A stretch of DNA of 47,769 nt from an uncultured Chryseobacterium sp. (GCA_913777465.1 CAJYRQ010000080.1:1-47769); one strand, 5' to 3'; positions 23,868 to 34,947 are shown, counted from the stretch's first letter. Numbers and translations: made by a program. The notes: generated from the letters alone by a model not told the origin.

Positions 23868-24411
23868 ATCTTAATTTTTTAATCTCGAAGGGGCTTCGGA
23901 AAATCAGCTCTTCGTGTTTGCCTTTGATCTGCAGTTTCTTCTGTAACAGGCTCAGTGCCATTTTCCGGATGAAAACGTCCTTGTCATTCAGTTTCCAATA
24001 CGAGTCCTCATGTACGCGCTTGGGCTCGCGGATCCGGTAAAATTCCGTATCCCAGGTATCTACATTATGATAAAACTCAATAATCCCGCAATGGGCAGGA
24101 ATCAGGCTGTGATCTACCATCCCCATTGGCAAAAGGAAACTGAACGCATTGCAGATGTAATCGCCACACGAAATTTTATCATGCTTCAGAAATTTCTCGC
24201 CGGTATTGGTATTAGTATAAGACTTTTTAAAATCATTCTTAAAATCGCTTTTCGAAAGCTTGATCTCGATTTCATGGCTGTAGCCTTCCGCATCGATCAA
24301 TAAAATATCGGCTTCCCAATCGGCCTGAAAATGATTGGTAAGCACCATTTCCTTCTCAAAATTACATTGAGAATGGATAAACGCATGTACCAATTCTTCT
24401 ATTTTTAACAC
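23866..24411 (-). CDS. PD-(D/E)XK nuclease-like protein
   Basis: 181 residues. The N-terminal half shows the PD-(D/E)XK layout: a hydrophobic strand ADILLID with D35, then E49-I-K51 in HEIEIKLS, followed by a basic helix. This suggests a DNA-cleaving or DNA-binding enzyme related to MmcB-like or restriction-type nucleases, but no DNA-recognition domain or methyltransferase neighbour is present. The C-terminal third is basic. The start follows a short spacer rich in CA repeats at 24510-24545. Confidence in the fold is moderate and the role is unknown. Confidence 0.6.
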   Translation of the reverse strand: MLKIEELVHAFIHSQCNFEKEMVLTNHFQADWEADILLIDAEGYSHEIEIKLSKSDFKNDFKKSYTNTNTGEKFLKHDKISCGDYICNAFSFLLPMGMVDHSLIPAHCGIIEFYHNVDTWDTEFYRIREPKRVHEDSYWKLNDKDVFIRKMALSLLQKKLQIKGKHEELIFRSPFEIKKLR

Positions 24412-24538
24412 TTTTGTTTTTAATTAAAATTTAATTGATTATACCTCTAACGGAGAATCCGCCATTTTCTTTTACATCTCTAGACATATTCCCACTCTTA
24501 AACACTTTCACACTTACACACGCACACATCACATCACC

Positions 24539-25525
24539 TCAACTCACCAGCAGGCTGCAGCCGCGGATGTCCGAATGGTCGATTCTTCCCAGTACCTGAA
24601 ATTTATTTCCAAGGCTCTTTCCCAGATCCTGGGTGGCAATAAACGCACAGGAATGAATGTTCGCCAGGTCGATAATGTTAATGGTTCCGGTCCGGCCTTC
24701 TTTTTCATAGCTGAAAGGATCTTCCGCATTCCGGATCATGATTTTCATCCAGCTCGGGCATTCGTATTCATTGTTTCCCAGCGAATAGGCCTGCGAAAGA
24801 AGTTCCGTCATCGAGTATTCCGAATAAATCTTATCGGTTGTAAAGCCTTCCTGCAATATTTTCAGCAGCTCGTCTTTGGTCATTTCTTCTTTTCTCCCTT
24901 TCATCCCTCCGGTCTCAATGACGATGAGACTTTCCGGAACATTCAGAGAGCCGTCGCTTTTCCGGGATCCGCAGTAGTCGATGAAATCCAGCAAGGCAAA
25001 GGAAACACCGAATAAGATGACTTTTTTGCCACCCAGTGTGTTTAAAAGATCAAACAGATCTTCATGGTTATACAGGAAATACCCATTCTCGGGCCTGCCC
25101 GATTTCTTCATCAGGTAATCGACCATGTAAATCAGCGAAGAATTCTGTCTTTCCAGATAGCTTGGCAATAATCCCAGAAAAATAAAATCCTCCGGCTTCC
25201 CGATAAACTGCTCGAAACTCCGGTAGATGCTTTCTTCATATTTCTTTTCATCGGCGATAAAATGTTTTGAAAGATTCATCTTTGTGGTTCCCGAACTCTG
25301 AAAAAACAGGCCGGCCTCTGCATTTTTATCTAAAATCTGATGATTTTTAAACATTTCAATCGGCAGGAACGGAATATCTGCCAAGCGATCTATTTTATCC
25401 GGATCTATGTTCAGGTAATCCACAAAACGCCTATACACCTCAACATTTTCGTATTGGTAGCGGAAGGTTTCCAATGCTGCCGCTAAAAATTCATGCTCTG
25501 TCTGTATGCTGAATATATTTTCCAC
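24539..25525 (-). CDS. LuxE/PaaK-family acyl-activating protein
   Basis: 328 residues related to the acyl-protein synthetase LuxE and to the ANL adenylation superfamily. Visible motifs are the phosphate-binding SSGTT (about 77-81), the YSMTE region near 238 and a C-terminal LGRIDHSDIRG segment. Usual ANL C-terminal catalytic lysine regions are reduced, consistent with the LuxE-like subgroup common in Bacteroidota. These proteins are thought to activate or transfer acyl groups, possibly to phenolic or aryl substrates or polysaccharides. No lux genes are nearby, so luminescence is not suggested. Confidence 0.78.
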   Translation of the reverse strand: MENIFSIQTEHEFLAAALETFRYQYENVEVYRRFVDYLNIDPDKIDRLADIPFLPIEMFKNHQILDKNAEAGLFFQSSGTTKMNLSKHFIADEKKYEESIYRSFEQFIGKPEDFIFLGLLPSYLERQNSSLIYMVDYLMKKSGRPENGYFLYNHEDLFDLLNTLGGKKVILFGVSFALLDFIDYCGSRKSDGSLNVPESLIVIETGGMKGRKEEMTKDELLKILQEGFTTDKIYSEYSMTELLSQAYSLGNNEYECPSWMKIMIRNAEDPFSYEKEGRTGTINIIDLANIHSCAFIATQDLGKSLGNKFQVLGRIDHSDIRGCSLLVS

Positions 25526-25673
25526 TGCTGAACTCTTTTTACTTATAATCTCATTATGAGCTGATTAATAAAACAACCTCTGTTTTTAATATTTTTTTAA
25601 TAATTAAATTAAATTTTGGTCGGCTTATTGTATTTGAATAGGCGGAATATGGATTAAAAACAAGAATGTATTT

Positions 25674-26483
25674 TCATTCAAAGATTACCTCTTTTTGAGG
25701 TAATTTTTTTGTGTTATCCCCAAAGGTTTCCAGCTGAAAATCATGTTCGAAAACCCCGTAGGTAAAATACGAAATCCAGTCGCCCAGGTTGATGTACTTT
25801 GCTTTGCCTTCAAGATCCAAAACCATCGGAAGATGGCGGTGACCGTAAATGAAATAATCGATCGCCTGTGTTTTGAGCTTTTCTTTGGAATAAATGATTA
25901 AAAATTCTTTGTCTTCGCCCAGAAATTCCTTGTCTTCATCCCCGGAAATCATTTTGTTCTTCTGAGACATGTACAGGGCGATCTTCATGGCAATATCCGG
26001 ATGCAGCCATTTAAAAAACCACTGGGCCACCGGGTTGGTAAAGACTTTTTTCATCCTTTTATACCCTTTGTCGCCAGGTCCCAATCCATCTCCATGGGCC
26101 AGCAAAAACTGTTTGCCGCCCATTTCGAAATACTGCTTTTTGTAGAAAACCGTACACCCGATTTCATCTTCCAGATAATCCTTCATCCACAGATCGTGGT
26201 TTCCCACAAAAAAGTAGATGTGAATCCCGCGGTCCTTCAGTTCGGCGATCTTTCCCAGCACCCGCACGTAGCCTTTCGGGATTACATGTTTCCATTCGTG
26301 CCAGAAATCAAACAGATCTCCCATCAGAAAAAGAACCTGCGCATCATGCTTGATCGCGTCCATCCAGCGGATAAAACGCTCTTCCCGCACCTTGCTTTCT
26401 TTGGGGCTGGGCGCACCGAAATGCTGGTCTGAAGCGAAATATACTTTTTTCCCGGGTTCCAGGTTGATGGTTGTCTTTAACAC
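25674..26483 (-). CDS. lpxH: UDP-2,3-diacylglucosamine diphosphatase-like metallophosphatase
   Basis: 269 residues of the calcineurin-like phosphoesterase fold. Metal ligands are D19-Q-H21, D56 in GDLFD, N95-H96-D97 (GNHD), H130 in AHGDG and the GHRH near 217. LpxH removes UMP from UDP-2,3-diacylglucosamine in lipid A synthesis at the inner membrane. The gene follows queD by 23 bp and is probably co-transcribed with it. The length is slightly above that of proteobacterial LpxH, as is usual in Bacteroidota. A hairpin with a T-loop overlaps its last codons. Confidence 0.82.
   Translation of the reverse strand: MLKTTINLEPGKKVYFASDQHFGAPSPKESKVREERFIRWMDAIKHDAQVLFLMGDLFDFWHEWKHVIPKGYVRVLGKIAELKDRGIHIYFFVGNHDLWMKDYLEDEIGCTVFYKKQYFEMGGKQFLLAHGDGLGPGDKGYKRMKKVFTNPVAQWFFKWLHPDIAMKIALYMSQKNKMISGDEDKEFLGEDKEFLIIYSKEKLKTQAIDYFIYGHRHLPMVLDLEGKAKYINLGDWISYFTYGVFEHDFQLETFGDNTKKLPQKEVIFE
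25682..25710. terminator. Hairpin overlapping the 3' end of lpxH
   Basis: ATTACCTC (25684-25691), TTTTT, GAGGTAAT (25697-25704) is a perfect stem. It lies inside the last codons of lpxH. The T-run that follows is on the plus strand, so it may be a terminator-like structure for antisense RNA or a weak terminator for lpxH. Confidence 0.4.
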
Positions 26484-26506
26484 CTTCTGAATTTTTGTTG
26501 AATAAA

Positions 26507-26953
26507 TTACTGATTATCCTCTGCAAACCATTCTCCATAAGAGTTTTCAGTTTCATGGAGCTTGAGGTAAGCCAGGGAAATCCCTTCCGGCAGCTTCGAT
26601 TTTATTTTGGCTGCAATGGCATACAGCATATTTTCACAGGTCGGCTGAAAAGTACAGTAGATCACTTTATGACCTTTCTCTTCCAGGTCCTCGCCCAGCT
26701 CGCGGTGCGGCGAAAGCCCATTGATAAGCACGGCATGGTCCCAGACGTCTACAATCTCAGACTTTACGATACTTTTGATATCTCCAAAATCCACCACCAT
26801 CCCGTTTTTGGGATTCTCCAAATCATTAACCGGCTTTCCCTTCACCGTTACAAACAGCTTATAGGAATGCCCGTGCATATTTTTACATTTCCCATCGTAA
26901 TTGTACAGGACATGAGCGGTTTCGAATGTAAAAATTTTTGTTATACGTATCAT
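26507..26953 (-). CDS. queD: 6-carboxy-5,6,7,8-tetrahydropterin synthase
   Basis: 148-residue T-fold enzyme that makes 6-carboxytetrahydropterin from dihydroneopterin triphosphate for queuosine synthesis. Zinc ligands H14, H27 and H29, catalytic C23 in CKNMHGHS, and the WDHAVLIN, PTCENML and LHETENSY motifs are all present. A TATCTTTG box at 26965-26958 ends four bases before the ATG, so a leaderless transcript is likely. lpxH follows 23 bp downstream. Confidence 0.9.
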   Translation of the reverse strand: MIRITKIFTFETAHVLYNYDGKCKNMHGHSYKLFVTVKGKPVNDLENPKNGMVVDFGDIKSIVKSEIVDVWDHAVLINGLSPHRELGEDLEEKGHKVIYCTFQPTCENMLYAIAAKIKSKLPEGISLAYLKLHETENSYGEWFAEDNQ

Positions 26954-26957
26954 AATG

Positions 26958-26965
26958 CAAAGATA
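26958..26965 (-). promoter_or_regulatory. -7 box four bases before queD
   Basis: Minus-strand TATCTTTG, then CATT, then ATG. No clear -33 element is present. Confidence 0.45.
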
Positions 26966-27050
26966 AGGAATTTGGTTTGAGTTTCGGTTTGCTTAATTGT
27001 TGATCATTGGCTCGGGAAAATTATTTAACTTTAATTATAAAATCAGGAAT

Positions 27051-27284
27051 ATGGAAAATACGGTCGATATAAGAAAAAAAATTCACGAATTTATTAATTA
27101 TGCTGACGAAAGAATTCTCAGGATTATGAATGCCATTATCAGCACTGAACAGGAAGAAGAAATTATAGGCACCGAACCTAAGAAAATATTGGATCAGCGG
27201 CTGAAAGATCACGCGGACAATAGGAATTCCGGAAAATTGTGGAATGAAGTAAAAAACAATCTTCAGGAAAAATATGGATTATAA
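27051..27284 (+). CDS. Antitoxin-like small protein
   Basis: 77 residues, chosen from the ATG at 27051 because it follows AGGAAT and a TAACTTTA box; the frame itself is open from 26997. The sequence is helical and charged (DERILRIMNAIISTEQEEE), resembling addiction-module antitoxins of Bacteroidota. It overlaps the toxin start by 11 bp, the usual arrangement of antitoxin-toxin pairs. The partner toxin is broken, so this antitoxin appears orphaned. It has no visible DNA-binding motif, so autoregulation cannot be judged. Confidence 0.65.
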   Translation: MENTVDIRKKIHEFINYADERILRIMNAIISTEQEEEIIGTEPKKILDQRLKDHADNRNSGKLWNEVKNNLQEKYGL

Positions 27285-27573
27285 GCTGATCATTAAACCG
27301 GAAGCTAAGAATGATATTAACGAAGCCATTGAATGGTATAAAGAACAAAGTGAAATTCTGATCGGGCAAGTGTTGAATTAAATTGATCAATGTTTTATAA
27401 AGATATCTTTAAATCCTAAGCATTATCAGAAAAAGATATAAAGATGCAAGGGTTATTTTCACTAAAAAGCTTCTCACGGAATTTATTACACCGTCGATAG
27501 CAACACCATTTTCGTACGTGCCATCCTGCATACTAAACAAAATCCAGAGACTATCATAAAAAGAAAAGGTTAA
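27274..27573 (+). pseudogene. Inactivated RelE/ParE-type toxin
   Basis: Starts MDYKLIIKPEAKNDINEAIEWYKEQ, the normal opening of ParE/RelE toxins, but reaches TAA after 35 codons. Beyond it, the same frame continues IDQCFIKISLNPKHYQK. A frameshift at about 27435 then gives YKDARVIFTKK, and another near 27470 gives SHGIYYTVDSNTIFVRAILHTKQ before TAA at 27571. One nonsense change and two frameshifts leave no complete toxin. The fragments preserve the usual C-terminal ILHTKQNPE motif, so decay is recent. Confidence 0.8.
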
Positions 27574-27629
27574 AATCTTATTTAAAAATATTAAACTTGA
27601 TGCTAATTACGGAATTCCTGAGAAAGCAA

Positions 27630-28013
27630 TCAAAGATCATCAAACCAATCACCTTCCAGCCTTTTGACTTTCTGCGTTTCCGCATCCACCAATACCCAAA
27701 GGGTCGTTGAATCCACCACCAGCTGATCCTGACAGTAAAATTCCACCTTGCGGGGCTGCCGGATGCCTTCGGGTGATTTGGGATAGGTTTTTATGGTAAT
27801 GGTATCTCCTAAAAACACCTGCTTTTTATATTGAATATGATGATCCAGGAGCATCCAGATGTCCCTGGGATATTTCGTTTTATGCTTTACAAAATCCCAG
27901 TGTTCTCCCGCGATCTCTTCAACCCAATGAACATACTGAACATTGTTCACATGGTTAAGGCCATCGATATGTTTTTCCGTAACCGTAATTTGTTTTTCAA
28001 AAATCAGACTCAT
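27630..28013 (-). CDS. Acyl-CoA thioesterase (4HBT hotdog)
   Basis: 127 residues, single hotdog fold. The catalytic stretch DGLNHVNNVQYVHWVEE near 17-33 is the 4-hydroxybenzoyl-CoA thioesterase-type signature. It should hydrolyse an acyl-CoA thioester in the cytosol; the chain length is not indicated. A TACTTTTG box at 28038-28031 precedes the ATG by 17 bases, with GGAAG just before the start. It is convergent with the toxin remnant. Confidence 0.85.
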   Translation of the reverse strand: MSLIFEKQITVTEKHIDGLNHVNNVQYVHWVEEIAGEHWDFVKHKTKYPRDIWMLLDHHIQYKKQVFLGDTITIKTYPKSPEGIRQPRKVEFYCQDQLVVDSTTLWVLVDAETQKVKRLEGDWFDDL

Positions 28014-28102
28014 CTTCCTTAATATTTACTCAAAAGTAAAACTTAAAAATTAAATACGACCTATTCCGAAAGTTGTTATCTTAGCAAAAAATACCTACAC
28101 AA

Positions 28103-28756
28103 ATGATTGCCGACCTTTTTTTCCCGAACCGCTGCATCGCCTGCAGCCGGATTATAGATCCCCGATTACTCACCTGCCCGCTCTGCATGGACCAGATTCA
28201 CTTCAGCCATACCGGCTATTTTGACGACAGCTTCATGAAACAGAAATGCAGACTCCTTTTTCCTGTTGAAAATGCTTTTGCCCTGATGAACTTTGAAAAA
28301 GAAAATGTAAGCCGCCGGATTATTCATGATTTGAAATACAGAAGCCGGGAAAACATCGGAAGAATCCTTGCCGACTGGGCCACCGAACGACTGGACTTTC
28401 GGAACGAAAAACCCGACCTGCTGGTTCCGGTGCCGCTTCATCCGAAAAAGCTGAAGGAACGGGGATACAACCAACTGCACCTGTTTACCGAAGAACTTTC
28501 CGCATTTTACAATATTCCCTTTGACCACGAATTAATTAAAAGGAACCACTATTCCAAAGCGCAGGCTTTAAAGGACAAACAGCACCGGCTGGAAACAAAA
28601 AATACCTTTTCCGTTACCAAGAACATTTCAGATAAGCACGTTCTTCTGATCGATGATGTTTTTACCACCGGAACGACCCTCGCCACGATTGCCTGGGAAA
28701 TCCTGAGCGCAGGGAACAATAAGGTCAGTGTCTTGGTGATGGCGGTAGATGTGTAA
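28103..28756 (+). CDS. ComF family phosphoribosyltransferase-like protein
   Basis: 217 residues. The N-terminus has a zinc-finger pattern C11-IA-C14 and C25-PL-C28, and a PRTase fold occupies the remainder, ending with the PRPP-binding motif VLLIDDVFTTGTTLAT. ComF homologues are linked to DNA uptake in competent bacteria, though many Bacteroidota copies have no proven role. The VPVPLHPKKLKERGYNQ stretch is a typical ComF motif. No competence operon is next to it. A TATCTTAG sequence upstream is a weak -7 candidate. Confidence 0.85.
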   Translation: MIADLFFPNRCIACSRIIDPRLLTCPLCMDQIHFSHTGYFDDSFMKQKCRLLFPVENAFALMNFEKENVSRRIIHDLKYRSRENIGRILADWATERLDFRNEKPDLLVPVPLHPKKLKERGYNQLHLFTEELSAFYNIPFDHELIKRNHYSKAQALKDKQHRLETKNTFSVTKNISDKHVLLIDDVFTTGTTLATIAWEILSAGNNKVSVLVMAVDV

Positions 28757-28996
28757 AATACAATTAATATTATTCTAAATGCAATCTTTACACTAAATGA
28801 TCATATATATATTAGTAAAGTATAGATTAATAAGTACATATACTTATTTTTTATTTTAAGTATTTCCACTGATTTGATACTATTATCAAATCTATACCTT
28901 TACTTTATCAAATTATTACAGACGTCTAAAAAATTAAGTTTGATTGCGTTATCCGAAAAGCATTTAGAGTAGGAATTTAAAAATAAACTTATAATT

Positions 28997-29395
28997 ATGA
29001 ATCAATCATGTAAAGTAGTCTTATTAGAGGCTCAAGGAAAAGAGAACGGAAAATATCTAAGTCATGCAAAAGGAGAAGTTTCTCTTCAAAACGGAATTCA
29101 AGGACTTGGAGAGGTTTTCATTTTGGAAGAATTACCTAACAACCGGGTAGCACTGAAATGTACCAGCCGGGAAGAAGGGATGTACTTAAGCCATGCTTTT
29201 GATAAACTGTGGCTTCAGAACGGAATTCAGGGCGAAGGAGAAGAATGGATCATGAAGACACATGATAATGAAAATAAAGTTTCATTTGATTGTTGTGGTA
29301 AAGAAGTTGGTAAAACTCTTAGTCACGCATTTGATAAAATGTGGTTACAGGAAGGTTATCAGGGCGAAGGAGAACTTTGGCATTTATTTGATTAA
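28997..29395 (+). CDS. Three-repeat protein, beta-trefoil-like
   Basis: 132 residues made of three tandem units of about 43 residues. Each contains a copy of the pattern G-x-YLSHA...LQNGIQG-x-GE: residues 18-40, 61-83 and 105-127. The spacing of 43-44 is that of a beta-trefoil third, as in lectins and fascin-like domains. No signal peptide is present, so it should be cytoplasmic unless exported by another route. Function is unknown; carbohydrate or protein binding is inferred from the fold. It is preceded by a 240-bp very AT-rich spacer and followed by a bidirectional terminator. Confidence 0.7.
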   Translation: MNQSCKVVLLEAQGKENGKYLSHAKGEVSLQNGIQGLGEVFILEELPNNRVALKCTSREEGMYLSHAFDKLWLQNGIQGEGEEWIMKTHDNENKVSFDCCGKEVGKTLSHAFDKMWLQEGYQGEGELWHLFD

Positions 29396-29412
29396 TATAT
29401 TTAAAATCCAAT

Positions 29413-29453
29413 AAAAAAAGAGGCTGTATCATTGATGAAACAGCCTCTCTTTA
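29413..29453. terminator. Bidirectional intrinsic terminator
   Basis: AGAGGCTGT (29419-29427) pairs with ACAGCCTCT (29440-29448), with A and T tracts outside. It serves the three-repeat gene and upp. Confidence 0.85.
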
Positions 29454-29498
29454 TTTTATCATTTATCAAATATAATAACAGTATAATACGTGATGGAA

Positions 29499-30152
29499 TT
29501 ACCGCTGCAGTTTTTCCCCGTAGCTCAGGTCACCGGCATCACCTAATCCCGGCGTGATGTAGCCTTTGGATGTGAGTTCTTCATCAATGGCGCCAACCCA
29601 GATGTTTGCATCAGGATATGCTTTCTGAAGGGTTTCGACACCCTGCCTGGAAGCAATCGCTGCCACGATATGAAGCGACGATGGCTTTCCGTTTGTCAGC
29701 AGATCCTTGATGGCTTCAATCAGTGAAGCACCGGTGGCGAGCATCGGATCTCCGACAATTAAGGGCCTGCCTTCAATATCCGGGCAGGTAAGATAATCCT
29801 GTTTAATGGAGAAATAATCGTTGGAATCGTGCTTGCGGTAGGCAGCAACAAATCCGCAGTCTGCCCTGTCCAAATAGTTCAGCAATCCTTCAAACAAAGG
29901 CACTCCCGCTCTCAAAATCGTGGTGATGACAGGCTGAACGGCAATCTCCTTTACCTTGATTTTATCCAGAGGGGTCTGGATTTCCACTTCCTTGTACTCA
30001 AGTGTTTTGCTGATTTCGAACGCTGCAATCTCACCGATCCTTTCCATGTTTCTCCTGAAACGCATCCTGTCCTGCTGCACCTCAACATTCCGTAGCTCGT
30101 TGATCCAGGAATTTACCAGAGAAAACTTTTCTGATAACACAACTGTATTCAT
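29499..30152 (-). CDS. upp: Uracil phosphoribosyltransferase
   Basis: 217-residue cytosolic salvage enzyme making UMP from uracil and PRPP. The PRPP loop VGDPMLATGASLIEAI, the TTILRAGVPLFEG substrate region and the uracil-contacting YITPGLGDAGD tail are all intact. Length is normal. It is likely monocistronic: a hairpin with CCCTTTCAG and CTGAGAGGG arms at 30200-30222 separates it from der. Confidence 0.93.
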   Translation of the reverse strand: MNTVVLSEKFSLVNSWINELRNVEVQQDRMRFRRNMERIGEIAAFEISKTLEYKEVEIQTPLDKIKVKEIAVQPVITTILRAGVPLFEGLLNYLDRADCGFVAAYRKHDSNDYFSIKQDYLTCPDIEGRPLIVGDPMLATGASLIEAIKDLLTNGKPSSLHIVAAIASRQGVETLQKAYPDANIWVGAIDEELTSKGYITPGLGDAGDLSYGEKLQR

Positions 30153-30197
30153 TATTGTAAAACTTTTTATCTAAATATAAATTGAATAAAGAATAAA

Positions 30198-30224
30198 ATC
30201 CCTCTCAGAAATCTGAAAGGGACG
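30198..30224 (-). terminator. Probable terminator of der
   Basis: Minus strand arms CCCTTTCAG and CTGAGAGGG with one mismatch, followed by ATTTTATTC. Confidence 0.6.
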
Positions 30225-30228
30225 GATA

Positions 30229-31539
30229 TTATTTTTGTCTGAAATACACTTCAATCGGCACTCCGGTAAACCCGAATTCTTTTCTCAGCTGATTTTCGGT
30301 AAATCTTTTATAAGGCTCCTTTACATATTGCGGCAGGTTGCAGAAGAACACAAACTGCGGCGATGGCGTCGGAAGCTGTACACAATATTTGATTTTGATG
30401 TATTTTCCTTTATTGGCCGGCGGCGGCGTTCCTTCAAAGATCGGAAGCATCACCTCGTTCAGTTTGGAAGTCTTGATCTTCTTTTTACGGTCTTCATATA
30501 CCGTCATGGCTGTCTCCACCACTTTAAGGATTCTCTGCTTCGTCAGTGCTGAAACAAAGAGAATCGGAATATCGCTGAACTGCCCGATTTTATCCCTGAT
30601 GGCATTTTCGAAATCCCGGGTGGTATTGGTCTGCTTGTTTTCTACCAGATCCCATTTGTTGACAACAATCACGATTCCTTTCCTGTTTTTCTGTGCCAGT
30701 CCGAAAATATTCATATCCTGGGATTCCCATCCTAAGGTAGCATCCACCATAATAACGACCACATCGGAAAATTCGATGGAACGGATGGAACGCATGACGG
30801 AATAAAATTCCAGATCCTCGGAAACTTTCGACTTCCTTCTCATCCCGGCGGTATCTACCAGTACGAATTCATGCCCGAATTTGTTGTACAAGGTCTGGAT
30901 GCTGTCCCGTGTGGTTCCCGCCACATCGGTTACAATATTCCGGTCGGTATCAAGCAAAGCATTGGTCAGTGTAGATTTCCCTACGTTCGGACGTCCGGCG
31001 ATGGTGATTTTCGGCAATCCTTCAAACGGATCCTTGTATTCCGTGGTTGGAAAATCCCTGACAATATCATCCAAAAGGTCACCGGTTCCCGAACCGGTAG
31101 CCGAAGATAAAGTATAATATTTCTCAATTCCTAATTGGTAAAATTCCGTAGCGGCCAGTTCTTCTTTAGACGAATCCACCTTGTTTACGACGATGTAAAC
31201 CGGCTTATTCGATCTTCTGAGCATTTCATAAATCTCGTAATCGGTATCGGTAAGGCCTTCTTCCACGTTTACCATGAAGATTATGGATGTAGCTTCATCC
31301 ACGGCAAGCTGAACCTGCTTTGAAATTTCCCCCTGGAATACATCATCGTTGTTCACATCATATCCTCCGGTATCAATGACCGTAAAATCAACCCCGTTCC
31401 AGTCGGATTTCCCGTAGTGACGGTCACGGGTTACCCCAGCTGTAGAATCTACGATGGCCTCTCTCCTTTCGAGTAAACGGTTAAACAATGTGGATTTTCC
31501 TACGTTGGGACGTCCAACGATTGCAACAATATTCGACAT
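30229..31539 (-). CDS. der: Ribosome biogenesis GTPase Der (EngA)
   Basis: 436 residues with two consecutive GTPase domains and a KH-like C-terminal domain. G1 motifs are GRPNVGKST at 9-17 and 182-190; G3 motifs are DTGGY and DTAGM; G4 motifs are NKVD and NKWD. Der acts on the 50S subunit during late assembly. A TATCTTTG box at 31632-31625 lies 86 bases upstream, giving a leader that includes the CTCCAA/TTGGAG inverted repeat. Confidence 0.95.
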   Translation of the reverse strand: MSNIVAIVGRPNVGKSTLFNRLLERREAIVDSTAGVTRDRHYGKSDWNGVDFTVIDTGGYDVNNDDVFQGEISKQVQLAVDEATSIIFMVNVEEGLTDTDYEIYEMLRRSNKPVYIVVNKVDSSKEELAATEFYQLGIEKYYTLSSATGSGTGDLLDDIVRDFPTTEYKDPFEGLPKITIAGRPNVGKSTLTNALLDTDRNIVTDVAGTTRDSIQTLYNKFGHEFVLVDTAGMRRKSKVSEDLEFYSVMRSIRSIEFSDVVVIMVDATLGWESQDMNIFGLAQKNRKGIVIVVNKWDLVENKQTNTTRDFENAIRDKIGQFSDIPILFVSALTKQRILKVVETAMTVYEDRKKKIKTSKLNEVMLPIFEGTPPPANKGKYIKIKYCVQLPTPSPQFVFFCNLPQYVKEPYKRFTENQLRKEFGFTGVPIEVYFRQK

Positions 31540-31849
31540 AAAAAAATGTTTAATAATCCTTCGACAAAGCTCAGGACAAGATTATCAATGGGTTACTCCA
31601 ACTTTTGGAGCCCAATTTTTTTTGCAAAGATAAGATTTTATTTAATTAAAATACTCCTGCCGGCAAACCCAACCGCCGGAAATCCGTTTAAGATACAGTA
31701 CCGCCCGCTGTTTCAATAGGAAAATATGATCAAATTAATTCTTTGACTATCAATAAATAAAAGCTTTAGCCGTAATTTTTCATCAATTAATCTTGCCGTA
31801 TCGTTTTTATTTTTAAAATAATTTTTCTAATTTCGCGGTACAGAAATAC
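31540..31849. other. Spacer between der and tRNA-Gln
   Basis: No gene is seen. It has the der promoter box (31632-31625), an inverted repeat CTCCAA-CTT-TTGGAG at 31596-31610 and CCTTCGACAAAGCTCAGGAC near 31559, which resembles a dispersed flavobacterial repeat. A region of TTG and TAATTTCG near 31793-31835 may hold the tRNA promoter, but no spacing fits well. Confidence 0.5.
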
Positions 31850-31920
31850 AGACCCATGGTGTAGCGGTAACACTACTGATTTTGGTTCAGTCATCTGGGG
31901 TTCGAATCCCTGTGGGTCTA
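31850..31920 (+). tRNA. tRNA-Gln (anticodon UUG)
   Basis: 71-nt cloverleaf. Acceptor arms AGACCCA (31850-31856) and TGGGTCT (31913-31919) pair fully, and the discriminator is A31920. The anticodon stem ACTGA/TCAGT encloses TTTTGGT, giving anticodon TTG, which reads CAA and CAG. The T-arm contains GGTTCGAATCC. CCA is not encoded, so it must be added after processing. A rho-independent terminator follows directly. Confidence 0.97.
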
Positions 31921-31922
31921 CG

Positions 31923-31953
31923 AAAGCCATCCTGAAAAAGGGTGGCTTTTTTA
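31923..31953. terminator. Terminator of the tRNA gene, shared with the small lipoprotein gene
   Basis: AAAGCCATCC (31923-31932) pairs with GGGTGGCTTT (31940-31949), one G-U pair, followed by TTT. The stop codon of the minus-strand lipoprotein gene lies on its edge. Confidence 0.8.
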
Positions 31954-32154
31954 ATTACAGGTTGCACAATATTTTTTATCTACATATTCTTTATTGCCTC
32001 CGGAAGACAAATAGTAGTAGCCTCCTTTTTCTCCTACATAAAGCTGATGTCTATTATACCTACAATATTCCTGACTGTTGTTGTCTCCACCTCCCGTGTC
32101 TCCACAGGAATAAACCGTCAATGCTGCTAAAGCAAGCCATACTAATTTTTTCAT
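31951..32154 (-). CDS. Small lipoprotein with a PBCV-adaptor-like motif
   Basis: 67 residues from the ATG at 32154, the second of two starts at 32160 and 32154; the second gives a standard signal peptide. The lipobox VYSC puts the lipidated cysteine at C17, followed by a DTGGGDNN linker. The mature part has LYVGEKGGYYYLSSGGNKEYV, similar to the short basic adaptor (PF08789-like) motif G-x-GG-x-YY...G-x-x-x-YV, and three more cysteines. Function is unknown. The gene ends on the tRNA terminator. Confidence 0.6.
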   Translation of the reverse strand: MKKLVWLALAALTVYSCGDTGGGDNNSQEYCRYNRHQLYVGEKGGYYYLSSGGNKEYVDKKYCATCN

Positions 32155-32231
32155 GATCAAATTTTATATTAATGAGACGATAAAACTAGAACGGAAATAG
32201 TTGTGAAAAATACGGAAAGCCATAAGGAACT

Positions 32232-32258
32232 AAAAAAGGCAGCCCAAAGGCTGCCTTC
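32232..32258 (-). terminator. Intrinsic terminator of katG
   Basis: AAGGCAGCC (32236-32244) pairs with GGCTGCCTT (32249-32257); on the minus strand a T-tract follows. Confidence 0.85.
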
Positions 32259-32278
32259 AATCACTTAACACTATAATA

Positions 32279-34947
<2,669 letters not shown>

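Noticed and set aside
24500-24545. CA-rich stretch as a microsatellite or regulatory element
   Set aside because: The CA pattern is short and irregular, with no sign of a dyad or promoter.
27051-27573. Functional toxin-antitoxin module
   Set aside because: The toxin frame has a premature stop and two frameshifts, so only the antitoxin is whole.
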